This document shows positions 52,066 to 60,931 of a stretch of DNA of 64,000 nucleotides, one piece after another (the first letter of the stretch is position 1; each line of letters begins with the position of its first letter). The DNA comes from an uncultured Slackia sp. Lineage in GTDB: Bacteria; Actinomycetota; Coriobacteriia; Coriobacteriales; Eggerthellaceae. The notes beneath the pieces were generated by a model, which searched no databases, was not told the origin of the DNA, and saw only the letters and a program-made list of their open reading frames with translations. Made by a program: the position numbers and the translations under genes. The stretch is from the NCBI RefSeq assembly GCF_934630525.1, contig NZ_CAKTVX010000004.1:1-64000 (forward strand). The letters are read 5' to 3'.

Positions 52066-54549
52066 ATGACGCCTATCAACGATAATCCTACGCGCGCGAT
52101 GCGTGTTGTTCGCTGCGACGAAACCATGGCAGCCGTGCTGCGCGGCGGGCGTTTTTTGGTATTCGACGGCGCGATGGGAACCATGCTGCAGCAGGCGGGG
52201 CTTGAGGCAGGCGAGCTTCCGGAGCTTTTATGTCTTACGAACCCCGAGGAAATCACGGGCATCCATGCCCAATATGTGGAGGCGGGAAGCGAGGTTGTGA
52301 GTGCCAACACCTTCGGCGCGAATCGCCGCAAGCTTGGCGATGCCGCCAGCGTGGCCGATGTGTTCGCGGCGGCCATTGCATGCGGCAAGGCGTCGGGCGC
52401 GAAATACGTGGCAGCCGATATTGGCCCTACGGGCGCGCTGCTCGAGCCGCTCGGCACTATGCCCTTCGATGAAGCGTATGAGCTGTTCGCCGAACAGGTG
52501 CGTGCGGCCGATGCGGCTGGGGCCGATTTGTTCATCATTGAAACCATGGCCGACCTTCTTGAGATGAAGGCTGCCATTCTCGCCGCGAAGGAAAACTCCA
52601 ATCTGCCCATCTTCGCCACGATGACCTTCGGCGAAGATGGCCGCACGTTCTTGGGCACGAGCCCCCAAATCGCGGCCATCGTGCTTTCGTCGCTCGGCGT
52701 CGATGTGCTGGGCGTGAATTGCTCGCTTGGCCCCAACGACCTGCGCCCTATGGTGAGCGAAATGCTCAAAGCGTCCACGGTTCCCGTCATGGTGCAGGCC
52801 AATGCCGGCTTGCCGAGCATCGTCGATGGCGAAACTGTGTTCTCGGTGACTCCCGATGAATACATCGAAGCCGTGGCGGCGATGGTCGACGAAGGCGTGT
52901 CGGTTGTGGGCGGTTGCTGCGGCACGAATCCCGACTATATCGCGAAAGAGGCGGCGCTCGTGGCGGGCCGCGCGCCTGTCGAGCGCGACGTGGTTCCTGC
53001 GTGCGGCATTACGTCGGCGAGCCATGCCACGCTTCTGACTGGTCGCGACGTTGCCACCATTGGCGAGCGCATCAACCCTACGGGCAAGAAGAAGCTCAAG
53101 GCCGCGCTTCGCGAGGGCAATCTCGACTATGTGCTGGGCGAAGCCATTTCCCAGACGGAAGCGGGCGCCGACGCGCTTGACGTGAATGCCGGCCTGCCCG
53201 AAATCGACGAGGCGGCGACGCTCGTGTCGCTCGTGGGCAAAATCCAGGGCGTGTCGCCTTTGCCCTTGCAAATCGACTCTTCGGATCCGATTGCCGTAGA
53301 AGCCGCCGTGCGCGTGTATTCGGGCAAGCCGATTATCAACTCCGTGAACGGCAAGCAAGAAAGCCTTGATGCCGTGCTGCCTATCGCCAAGCACTACGGC
53401 TGCGCGGTTGTGGGCCTCGCGCTTGACGAGCAGGGCATTCCGCCTACGGCCGAGGGCCGTTTCGCCGTGGCGCAGCGCATTGTGGAAGAAGCTGACAAAT
53501 ACGGCATTCCGCGCAGCGATATCTTCATCGATTGCCTGGTTATGGCCGCGTCGACCAATCAGGCTGAAGTCGTTGAGATCTTGCGTGCCATCACGATGGT
53601 GAAAGAGCGCCTGGGCGTGCGTACGGTGCTCGGCGTGTCGAACGTGAGCTTCGGCTTGCCTTTGCGTGAAATCGTGAACGCCACCTTCTTGGCGGCGGCG
53701 TTTTCGGCGGGCCTCGACATGCCCATTCTGAACCCGCTTTCCGCGCGCTATCGCGAAATCGTCGATACGTGGCGCGTGTTGTGCGGGCAAGACGTCTCGG
53801 CGCAGGCCTACATTTCCGAATACGCGAACAAGAGCATGTCGGCCGTGGCTGGCGCCCCTGGAGCCGCGACGGGGCAGGGAAGCGCCTCGGCGCCCGCGCC
53901 CGCCGCGAGCGACGGCTTCGACGATGCGGCCGATTTCGGATTGCGCCGCTTCGTGGTCACGGGCCGCAAGGCCAACATGCCCGAGGCGGTTTCGAAATTG
54001 CTTGAAACGTGCGATGCCATGGAGGTTATCAACGGCCACTTGATTCCCGCGCTCGATGACGTGGGCGAGCGTTTCGAGAAAGGCACGTTCTTCCTGCCCC
54101 AGCTCATGGCGTCGGCAGAAGCGGCGAAAGCCGGCTTCGACGTCATCAAAGAACAGGGCGGCAGCGGAGCCGTTGCCGACAAGGGCTCGGTCGCCATTGC
54201 CACGGTGAAGGGCGACATTCACGATATCGGCAAGAACATCGTGCGCATGCTGCTTGAAAACTACGGCTACACGGTATATGACCTAGGCCGCGACGTGGAG
54301 CCGCAGGCGGTGCTCAATTGCGTGCGCGAACACGATATCAAGCTCGTGGGCCTTTCCGCGCTCATGACCACGACCGTGCGCGGCATGGAAGACACCATCG
54401 CGCTTCTGCGTGAGCAGGCGCCCGAGGTGAAAGTGTTTGTGGGTGGCGCGGTTATTACCGCCGAATACGCCGAAATGGTCGGCGCCGACTACTACTGCAA
54501 AGACGCCGCCGAAAGCGCGAAGGTCTGTGGCGAGGTGCTGGGCGCGTAG
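52066..54549 (+). CDS. metH: Cobalamin-dependent methionine synthase, short form
   Basis: 827 residues from ATG 52066 (GAAGGGGGAC upstream). Domains in order: homocysteine methyltransferase with zinc cysteines in VVGGCCGTNP (about 20-310), pterin-binding domain (GERINPTGKKKLK, about 330-595), a low-complexity linker (AGAPGAATGQGSASAPA), and the B12-binding module with DxHxxG at D717-H719-G722 (GDIHDIGKNIVRMLL). It transfers a methyl group from methyl-tetrahydrofolate to homocysteine. The C-terminal AdoMet/flavodoxin reactivation domain of long MetH is absent, so another protein must reactivate oxidised cobalamin. A terminator follows. Confidence 0.95.
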   Translation: MTPINDNPTRAMRVVRCDETMAAVLRGGRFLVFDGAMGTMLQQAGLEAGELPELLCLTNPEEITGIHAQYVEAGSEVVSANTFGANRRKLGDAASVADVFAAAIACGKASGAKYVAADIGPTGALLEPLGTMPFDEAYELFAEQVRAADAAGADLFIIETMADLLEMKAAILAAKENSNLPIFATMTFGEDGRTFLGTSPQIAAIVLSSLGVDVLGVNCSLGPNDLRPMVSEMLKASTVPVMVQANAGLPSIVDGETVFSVTPDEYIEAVAAMVDEGVSVVGGCCGTNPDYIAKEAALVAGRAPVERDVVPACGITSASHATLLTGRDVATIGERINPTGKKKLKAALREGNLDYVLGEAISQTEAGADALDVNAGLPEIDEAATLVSLVGKIQGVSPLPLQIDSSDPIAVEAAVRVYSGKPIINSVNGKQESLDAVLPIAKHYGCAVVGLALDEQGIPPTAEGRFAVAQRIVEEADKYGIPRSDIFIDCLVMAASTNQAEVVEILRAITMVKERLGVRTVLGVSNVSFGLPLREIVNATFLAAAFSAGLDMPILNPLSARYREIVDTWRVLCGQDVSAQAYISEYANKSMSAVAGAPGAATGQGSASAPAPAASDGFDDAADFGLRRFVVTGRKANMPEAVSKLLETCDAMEVINGHLIPALDDVGERFEKGTFFLPQLMASAEAAKAGFDVIKEQGGSGAVADKGSVAIATVKGDIHDIGKNIVRMLLENYGYTVYDLGRDVEPQAVLNCVREHDIKLVGLSALMTTTVRGMEDTIALLREQAPEVKVFVGGAVITAEYAEMVGADYYCKDAAESAKVCGEVLGA

Positions 54550-54646
54550 CAATTCGCACGCGCCTCAGGTCGATTCCCGTCCGCCACCCTGCTCCTGCCG
54601 TGGGAATTTGAAGCCGCGACGTTACACGTGTAAACCTTTTGCAAGA

Positions 54647-54684
54647 AAGCCGCCGGGGGATTATTGCCCTCGGCGGCTTGTTCT
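54647..54684 (+). terminator. Terminator after metH
   Basis: AAGCCGCCG (54647-54655) pairs with CGGCGGCTT (54671-54679); GGG and CCC extend the stem inside. The sequence continues TGTTCT. Confidence 0.75.
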
Positions 54685-54799
54685 ATAATCCACTCCTTCA
54701 GAAAGCAGAATGCAAGGCAGCGGTTCGCGCGGTGGAATGCTGAAGGCGATTCCCGAACGTGCTCGGTGGCCCTGCGTAGAGAAGAAGGGATGCAAAGGC

Positions 54800-56002
54800 G
54801 TGGCATCGAATGCTGGGAAAATAACGGCTCGCGAATGGGCGGCGATTATCTCGGTTGCGGCAACGGCGTTCATATTCAACACGTCGGAATTCATGCCCAT
54901 TGGCCTGCTTGTTGACATCTCGGCCGATTTTGGCGTGAATGAAGCGACGGGCGGCATTCTTATCACGGCGTATGCGTGGGCGGTGTGCCTGTCGTCGGTG
55001 CCGCTCATGGTGGCGACGTCGCGGTTCAGCTTCCGCCCGCTGCTTTTGGTGGTGGTCGGGGTGTTCGGCGTAGGACAGCTCTGTTCGGCGCTTGCCCCCG
55101 GCTATTTCCCGCTCATGGGTGCCCGCCTCATCGTCGCGTGCGCGCACGCGATCTTCTGGTCCATTGCGCCTTCCATCGCGGCGCGCGCCGTCTCGCTCGA
55201 GCATCGCTCAATCGCGCTTTCCGCCATCGTTACGGGCTCTTCAATCGCCCAGATTCTCGGTCTGCCCTTGGGACGCGTCGTCGGCCTGGCGCTCGGCTGG
55301 CGCATGACGTTCGCGTGCATCGCGGCGTTCACGGTCGTGCTGCTCGTGGTACTCTTCTTCGCCGTGCCGAAAATGAGCGCGGGCGAACCGTTTAAGGTGA
55401 GCCAGCTTCCCAGCCTGGTGAAAAACCCGGTGCTGCTGTCGCTGTTCGTGGGCACGGCCGTCATCGCCACGGCCTATTACACGGGCTACAGCTACGTGGA
55501 GCCCTATCTGCAGCAGATCGGCGGGCTTTCCGATGAAGCCATCACCACTTCGCTCATGATGTTCGGCGTGGCGGGCGTCATTGGCAGCTTTTTGTTTGCG
55601 CGCTTCTACGTGGGCCGGCGTCGCCGCTATTGGTACATTCGCGTTTCGCTCGCCGGCGTGGCGCTCGCGCTCGCGCTTATGATGCCAGCTGCGCTCGGCG
55701 GCATGGGCTCGGTGCTTGTGGTGCTCGTGCTGTGGGGCATTTGCGGTGTGTCGTTCAACGTGGCCTACCAGTCAGAGATATTGCGCTTTGCGCCTCCGCA
55801 GGCGGCGGCGGTCGCCACGGCAATTTACTCGGGCATTTTTAACCTGGGAATCGGCGGCGGCTCGGCGGTGGGCGGCGCGGTGAGCACCGCTTTCGGCATG
55901 GGGTCGGTATGCTTCGCAGGCGCGCTCATTGGCGCTGCGGCGGTCGCAATCGCGTGCGTGTTCCTTATTCCCGCCATGCGTCGCACCAAGCCGGCCGAAT
56001 AA
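54800..56002 (+). CDS. MFS transporter, sugar-efflux (SotB/AraJ)-like
   Basis: About 401 residues with 12 helices. The first helix (EWAAIISVAATAFIFNTSEFMPIGLLVDIS) and ITAYAWAVCLSSVPLM match the SotB/AraJ group of sugar or drug exporters. Start choice is uncertain: GTG 54800 places the N-terminus close to helix 1 and follows AAGGGATG; in-frame ATGs at 54710 and 54737 would add 30 or 21 residues but have poor ribosome binding sites. Substrate unknown. It appears to be monocistronic. Confidence 0.82.
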   Translation: MASNAGKITAREWAAIISVAATAFIFNTSEFMPIGLLVDISADFGVNEATGGILITAYAWAVCLSSVPLMVATSRFSFRPLLLVVVGVFGVGQLCSALAPGYFPLMGARLIVACAHAIFWSIAPSIAARAVSLEHRSIALSAIVTGSSIAQILGLPLGRVVGLALGWRMTFACIAAFTVVLLVVLFFAVPKMSAGEPFKVSQLPSLVKNPVLLSLFVGTAVIATAYYTGYSYVEPYLQQIGGLSDEAITTSLMMFGVAGVIGSFLFARFYVGRRRRYWYIRVSLAGVALALALMMPAALGGMGSVLVVLVLWGICGVSFNVAYQSEILRFAPPQAAAVATAIYSGIFNLGIGGGSAVGGAVSTAFGMGSVCFAGALIGAAAVAIACVFLIPAMRRTKPAE

Positions 56003-56131
56003 ACCAGCCAAGCTCGTTGTTGCCTGGGCGGCGCTGCACCATGATGAACTTTGCGCGAATTGGGATATGTTACTATGTGGTGAAACCCCCTATAAGATTG
56101 AACCTTTGAGATGAATTCGAAAGGGGAGGCC

Positions 56132-56407
56132 ATGATGGACGATAGCGGTCCGTTCCCTTGTCTGGTGGACGTTTCGGCCAAAGAAAACAATCGTATCGAA
56201 TTCACGTACGAAACGGGCGAGCGTCGACTTTTCGACATGACGCCGCATATCCGAGGCTCATGGATGGGCGAGCTTGCAGATCCGGCATATTTTGCCCAGG
56301 TCTCCATAGAACCGATGTTTCGCGATACGGTCGTGTGGCCGCATGAACAGGATGTTGCGCCGCATGAGCTGTATGAAATGAGCGTTCCGCTCGATAATCG
56401 CGACTAG
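56132..56407 (+). CDS. DUF2442 family protein
   Basis: 91 residues from ATG 56132 (AAAGGGGAGG upstream; an ATG at 56111 is in frame). VDVSAKENNRIEFTYETGERRLFDMTPHI and the ending AYFAQVSIEPMFRDTVVWPHEQDVAPHELYE match the DUF2442 family of small proteins, some encoded with toxin-antitoxin-like partners. No partner is seen here. Function unknown. Confidence 0.85.
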   Translation: MMDDSGPFPCLVDVSAKENNRIEFTYETGERRLFDMTPHIRGSWMGELADPAYFAQVSIEPMFRDTVVWPHEQDVAPHELYEMSVPLDNRD

Positions 56408-56454
56408 ATCTCCTTTTCGCTCGCTGTATCTACTCAACGCTCTTTGCAAAAATT

Positions 56455-56495
56455 CGCCCGATTGTTGCAATTTCGTGTATGCTATCGGGCGTTTA
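56455..56495 (+). terminator. Hairpin after the DUF2442 gene
   Basis: CGCCCGAT (56455-56462) pairs with ATCGGGCG (56484-56491), followed by TTTAG. The long loop and short T-tract make it a weak terminator candidate. Confidence 0.4.
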
Positions 56496-56628
56496 GCATT
56501 CGCATGCCGGCATGTTTGTCACATATCGCGCGATTTGGCGGCGAACGCCGAGCGTCGCTGCGCGCATCGGGTGAGACGGCGCGGCGTTGCATGCCCTATA
56601 TATAGGTAAGAAATCGGGAGGACTCGCT

Positions 56629-59184
56629 TTGAAGCTCGTCGTTACTGAGAAGAATATCGCCGCCCAGAAAATCGCCGATTTGCTGGGCATTAAAAAGCCG
56701 AAGGCCGACAAGGTTTACAACACGCCCGTCTATCGTTTCGAACTCGATGGCGAAGAATGGGTAACCATCGGCTTGCGCGGCCACATTCTCGAGCCCGATT
56801 TCGTTCCGCAAATCGTCTACAAGAAAACGAAGGGCTGGCAGGGCGTGACCGCCGATGGCGAAGTCGTGCCTGCCGACATTCCCGATTTTCTCGCGAAACC
56901 GCCGTACAAAACCAAGCGCAAGCCGTTTTTGGCCGATGGCGTCGCCATGGGCGCGTGGAAGATGGACGCGTTGCCGTATTTGGCATATGCGCCCATCGAG
57001 AAGCTGCCGAAGGAAAAAGACATCATTCGCAGCTTGAAGAACTTGGCCAAGAAGGCCGACGAAATCATTATCGCGACCGACTTCGACCGCGAAGGCGAGC
57101 TCATCGGTTCTGACGCGCTCGGCCAAATCAAACAGGTGAACGATACCGCGCCGGTATTCCGTGCGCGCTATTCGGCCATCACGAAAGAAGAAATCACGCA
57201 CGCCTTCACGAACCTCGTGAAGCTTGATGAAGATCTGGCCGCGGCGGGCGAGAGCCGCCAGGAAATCGACCTCATTTGGGGTGCGGTGCTCACGCGCTAT
57301 CTCACCATCGTGAAATTCGCCGGTTACGGCAACGTGCGCAGCTCGGGCCGCGTGCAAACCCCGACGCTCGCGCTTATCGTCGCTCGCGAACGCGAGCGCA
57401 TGGCGTTTGTTCCCGAGGACTATTGGGTGATCAAGGGCGACTTCCAGCATGCTGCCGATGAGTTCAGCGCACCGCATGCGACGGCTCGCTTCAAGAGCGA
57501 AGATGCCGCGAATGCTGTTATGTCCCACGTTGAGGGCCAAACTTCCGGCGTGGTTTCCGCCATCGAGAAGAAAAAGCGCACGCAGGCTGCTCCGGTACCG
57601 TTCAATACCACGTCGCTTATGGCCGCCGCCGCGAGCGAGGGCCTTTCTCCCGCACGCACCATGCGCCTGGCTGAAAGCCTGTACATGGACGGCTATATTT
57701 CCTATCCGCGTGTCGACAACACGGTGTATCCCGAATCGCTCGACCTCGAAGGCACGGTGAAAAAGCTCTCCGACGTTGCGGCCTATCGTCCGTATTGCCA
57801 GGAGCTGTTGAAGCGCGGCAAGCTTGTTGCCACGCGTGGCAAGAAGGAAACGACCGACCATCCGCCTATCCACCCCACGGCTGCCGCCGACCCCGATAAG
57901 CTCGGCGCGCCTGAGTGGAAGCTCTATAACCTCATCGCGCGCCGCTTCTTGGCAACCCTTTCCGACGCTGCCGTCATCGAAGGCACGAAGGTGACCATCG
58001 AAGTGAACGCCGAGCCGTTCGCGGTGCGCGGCGACGTCGTTGTGAAGCCGGGCTTCCGCGCCATTTACCCGTACGGCATGAAGAAAGAAGAGCAGCTGCC
58101 CGCTCTTGTCGAAGGCCAAACGGTCGATTTCAAGGGCGCTGTGTGCACAAAGAAACAGACCGAGCCGCCGGCGCGCTACAGCCAGGGCAAGCTCATTCAG
58201 GAAATGGAGCGCTTAGGCTTGGGCACCAAGGCCACGCGCCATGCGATCATCGAGCGCCTTTACACGGTGAAATACGTGCAGAACGACCCTATCGAGCCAA
58301 GTCAGCTCGGCATTGCCGTATGCGACGCGCTCGGTCAGTTCGCGCCGCAAATCACGAGCCCCGACATGACGGCGACGCTCGAAGAAGATATGAACCAGAT
58401 TGCCGCCGGCAACAAGACCCAAAAAGACGTGGTCGATTTGTCGCGCGACATTTTGAACGATGTGCTCAATGAGCTTTTGCCCCACCAGGAGCAAATCAAA
58501 GATGCCCTGGCCGATGCCGTGGCTGCCGACGCATATGTGGGACCGTGCCCAAAGTGCGGCAAAGACCTGCAACTGCGCGCAAGCCAAAAAACGCGTTCGA
58601 TGTTCATTGGCTGCTCCGGTTGGCCGGAGTGCGATGTGACGTATCCGCTGCCGAAGGGCAAGATTGAAGCGATCGAAGAGAAGTGTCCCGAGTGCGGCAT
58701 GCCCCAAATCAAGGTGACCGCCTTCCGCAGCAAGCCGCGCATCCAGTGCATCGATCCGAATTGCCCCACGAATCACGAGCCCGACATCGTGGTGGGGAAG
58801 TGCCCGACGTGCGCCGCGAAGGGTCTCGACAAGCAGCTCATCGCGTCGAAAAACCCGCGCACGCTCAAGCGATTCATTCGTTGCGAGAACTACGAGGAAT
58901 GCGAGACGAGCTACCCGCTTCCGCAATACGGCAAGCTCACCGCCACCGAGGAAACCTGCCCCGATTGCGGCGCTCCCATGGTAATTGTGACCACCGCCCG
59001 CGGCCCGTGGAAGCTGTGTCCGAACTTCAACTGTCTGGGCAAAGAGCGCGAAGCCGCCGAGAAGGCCGCGAAGGCCGAGGTGAAGAAGGCCGAAAAGGCT
59101 GCAAAGCCTGCCGCGAAGAAGGCTCCCGCCAAAAAGACGGCTGCAAAGAAAACGACGGCGAAAAAGGCCGCTGCGAAGGAATAA
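56629..59184 (+). CDS. topA: DNA topoisomerase I (type IA), archaeal-type signature
   Basis: 851 residues from a TTG at 56629, which follows GGGAGGAC; the first residues (KLVVTEKNIAAQKIADLLG) fit the family start. The TOPRIM domain shows ATDFDREGELIGSDAL. The active-site Tyr is Y359 in DGYISYPRVDNTVYP, a form closer to archaeal TopA and topoisomerase III than to the usual bacterial TYMRTDS. Three zinc ribbons follow (CPKCGK...CSGWPEC, CPECG...C, CPTC... and CPDCG), then a Lys/Ala-rich tail of about 45 residues like histone H1. It relaxes negative supercoils. Origin of the archaeal-like signature is unknown. Confidence 0.9.
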   Translation: MKLVVTEKNIAAQKIADLLGIKKPKADKVYNTPVYRFELDGEEWVTIGLRGHILEPDFVPQIVYKKTKGWQGVTADGEVVPADIPDFLAKPPYKTKRKPFLADGVAMGAWKMDALPYLAYAPIEKLPKEKDIIRSLKNLAKKADEIIIATDFDREGELIGSDALGQIKQVNDTAPVFRARYSAITKEEITHAFTNLVKLDEDLAAAGESRQEIDLIWGAVLTRYLTIVKFAGYGNVRSSGRVQTPTLALIVARERERMAFVPEDYWVIKGDFQHAADEFSAPHATARFKSEDAANAVMSHVEGQTSGVVSAIEKKKRTQAAPVPFNTTSLMAAAASEGLSPARTMRLAESLYMDGYISYPRVDNTVYPESLDLEGTVKKLSDVAAYRPYCQELLKRGKLVATRGKKETTDHPPIHPTAAADPDKLGAPEWKLYNLIARRFLATLSDAAVIEGTKVTIEVNAEPFAVRGDVVVKPGFRAIYPYGMKKEEQLPALVEGQTVDFKGAVCTKKQTEPPARYSQGKLIQEMERLGLGTKATRHAIIERLYTVKYVQNDPIEPSQLGIAVCDALGQFAPQITSPDMTATLEEDMNQIAAGNKTQKDVVDLSRDILNDVLNELLPHQEQIKDALADAVAADAYVGPCPKCGKDLQLRASQKTRSMFIGCSGWPECDVTYPLPKGKIEAIEEKCPECGMPQIKVTAFRSKPRIQCIDPNCPTNHEPDIVVGKCPTCAAKGLDKQLIASKNPRTLKRFIRCENYEECETSYPLPQYGKLTATEETCPDCGAPMVIVTTARGPWKLCPNFNCLGKEREAAEKAAKAEVKKAEKAAKPAAKKAPAKKTAAKKTTAKKAAAKE

Positions 59185-59194
59185 CGCATTCCAG

Positions 59195-59351
59195 TCGGTC
59201 TCGCGCGTGTCGGGGGCATGCTCGAGACCACAGCGGGCTATCGTTCGCCTTCGGCTCACTATGCGCCCGCTTGGCGGTGTTTCGTTTTTTGAAGAAGGAC
59301 AAGCGTGAACACCGACGGTCTCAGACATGCCCCCGACACGCGCGAGACCGA
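59195..59351 (+). repeat. Inverted-repeat element E2 with conserved core
   Basis: The arms 59195-59220 and 59326-59351 are perfect 26-base complements; with three mismatches they extend to 35 bases each. Inside, GCGGGC and GCCCGC pair and enclose the core 59237-59266: GCTATCGTTC, then GCC-TTC-GGC, then TCACTATGCGC. The arms share nothing with those of E1 at 10400 or E3, while the core is conserved. Confidence 0.85.
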
Positions 59352-59365
59352 TGCGACAATGGCTT

Positions 59366-59539
59366 GGAATCACGCAGAACGGCAGCGACTGGGCGTATGC
59401 TTCTCGGCCCTCTGCGTTCAAGTTTGCTTTTATTCTTAAATGAAACGCAGCGAGGTGAGCGCATAGCGAGGCGAAGCCGAGCGGTAGCGAACCGTGGCCG
59501 AAGGGCATGCGCCCAGTCGCTGCCGTTCTGCGCGATTCC
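59366..59539 (-). repeat. Inverted-repeat element E3 with conserved core (reverse orientation)
   Basis: The arms 59366-59400 and 59505-59539 are 35 bases each and complementary at 33 positions. The core lies on the minus strand at 59459-59488: GCTACCGCTC, then GGC-TTC-GCC, then TCGCTATGCGC. It stands 14 bases from E2 in the opposite orientation. Confidence 0.85.
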
Positions 59540-59605
59540 GCAGGTCGGCTAACGTGCGAATTTTGTGAACTTCGCTTTCATATCCCCATTTCACTTCCAA
59601 CTCCT

Positions 59606-59784
59606 TATAATTCTGCAGTTGCGTCCCGATGTGTATGGATACACCCGGGCGCGTGGGAACGGAGTCGAGGGCGTGCACTCCAATATGCGCCTCATTCGGC
59701 AATCGTTCCCGATATGTAAGTGGAACGCCTGGTACGTGCATGGAGTGGCACGCGAGCAGGCTTCCAAGGAAGAAAGGTTGTTTG
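59606..59784 (+). promoter_or_regulatory. Promoter -10 and structured leader of the rplB operon
   Basis: TATAAT at 59606-59611 is the likely -10. Downstream: hairpin GTGTAT/ATACAC at 59631-59644; a larger stem GGGAACG (59655-59661) with CGTTCCC (59704-59710) enclosing a bulged inner stem (59667-59673 with 59688-59693); and a long stem 59721-59731 with 59757-59766 whose inner stem CGTGC/GCACG is at 59735-59752. The last stem ends 6 bases before the AGAAAGG ribosome binding site of rplB. Ribosomal protein operons are often feedback-regulated through such leaders; that role is inferred. Confidence 0.5.
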
Positions 59785-60615
59785 ATGGGAATCAAGCAAT
59801 ACAAGCCGACCAGCGCTGGTCGCCGCTTCCAGACGGTTTCGGATTTCGCCGAAATCACCTGCACGAAGCCCGAGAAGTCGCTGCTTGCGCCGCTGCCTAA
59901 GAAGGCCGGCCGCAACAACAAGGGTCGCATCACCACCCGTCATCAGGGCGGCGGCGTGAAGCGTCGTTACCGTATCATCGACTTCAAGCGCAACAAGGAC
60001 GGCATCCCCGCCAAGGTCGCTACCATCGAGTACGACCCGAACCGTTCCGCCCGTATCGCTCTTCTCCATTACGTTGATGGCGAGAAGCGCTACATCCTTC
60101 ACCCGAAGGGCCTGAAGGTTGGCGACATGGTTATGTCTGGCTCTGAGGCCGACATCAAGCCCGGCAACTCGCTTGCTCTGGCTGACATCCCTGTTGGTAC
60201 CCTCATCCATGCAGTTGAGCTGCAGCCCGGCAAGGGTGCTGCGCTGGCTCGCTCCGCTGGTACTTCTATCCAGCTCATGGGTAAGGAAGGCAAGTACGCC
60301 ATTCTGCGCATGCCCTCTTCTGAGATGCGCCGCGTGCTGCTCACCTGCCGCGCGACTGTTGGCGAAGTCGGCAACGCCGAGCATGCCAACATCAAGATCG
60401 GCAAGGCTGGCCGTAACCGCTGGAAGGGCATCCGCCCGACCGTTCGTGGTACGGTTATGAACCCGGTCGACCACCCGCACGGTGGTGGCGAAGGCAAGAA
60501 CAAGTCTTCGGGACGTCATCCTGTGTCTCCGTGGGGCAAGCCCACCAAGGGCCATCGCACCCGCAACCCGAAGAAGGCTTCGAGCCGCCTGATCATCCGT
60601 CGTCGCAAGAAGTAG
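59785..60615 (+). CDS. rplB: 50S ribosomal protein L2
   Basis: 276 residues, the normal length, from ATG 59785. The start GIKQYKPTSAGRRFQTV and the C-terminal NPVDHPHGGGEGK with the peptidyl-transferase-associated His are conserved. L2 normally follows rpsJ-rplC-rplD-rplW; here it is the first gene, preceded by 600 bases of non-coding DNA and topA. Confidence 0.98.
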   Translation: MGIKQYKPTSAGRRFQTVSDFAEITCTKPEKSLLAPLPKKAGRNNKGRITTRHQGGGVKRRYRIIDFKRNKDGIPAKVATIEYDPNRSARIALLHYVDGEKRYILHPKGLKVGDMVMSGSEADIKPGNSLALADIPVGTLIHAVELQPGKGAALARSAGTSIQLMGKEGKYAILRMPSSEMRRVLLTCRATVGEVGNAEHANIKIGKAGRNRWKGIRPTVRGTVMNPVDHPHGGGEGKNKSSGRHPVSPWGKPTKGHRTRNPKKASSRLIIRRRKK

Positions 60616-60642
60616 CGCGAGCTAGAACGCTAAGGAGAAACC

Positions 60643-60912
60643 GTGAGCAGAAGTTTGAAGAAGGGTCCTTTCGTCGAGCCGCGTCTTCTCGGCCGCATTG
60701 CCGCGATGAACGAAGCTGGCGAAAAGCACGTCATCAAGACGTGGTCGCGCTCCTCGACCATCTTCCCCGACATGGTGGGTCACACCATTGCCGTGCACGA
60801 TGGTCGCAAGCACGTGCCCGTATACGTTACCGAATCCATGGTCGGTCACAAGCTCGGCGAATTTGCGCCTACGCGCACGTTCAAGGGCCACGCCGACAAG
60901 AGCAAGAAATAA
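60643..60912 (+). CDS. rpsS: 30S ribosomal protein S19
   Basis: 89 residues, starting SRSLKKGPFVEPRLLGRIAA, a clear S19. It lies between rplB and rplV as in the standard S10 operon, with AAGGAG before the start. Confidence 0.98.
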   Translation: MSRSLKKGPFVEPRLLGRIAAMNEAGEKHVIKTWSRSSTIFPDMVGHTIAVHDGRKHVPVYVTESMVGHKLGEFAPTRTFKGHADKSKK

Positions 60913-60931
60913 GTAAGGAGGCAGACCGCAC

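Larger units (their letters stand above)
59185..59784. other. Intergenic region with two inverted-repeat elements and the rplB leader
   Basis: No gene is supported in these 600 bases. Elements E2 (59195-59351) and E3 (59366-59539) are followed by a promoter-like TATAAT at 59606-59611 and a structured leader to the rplB start. Open frames in this region overlap the repeats and lack ribosome binding sites. Confidence 0.65.
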
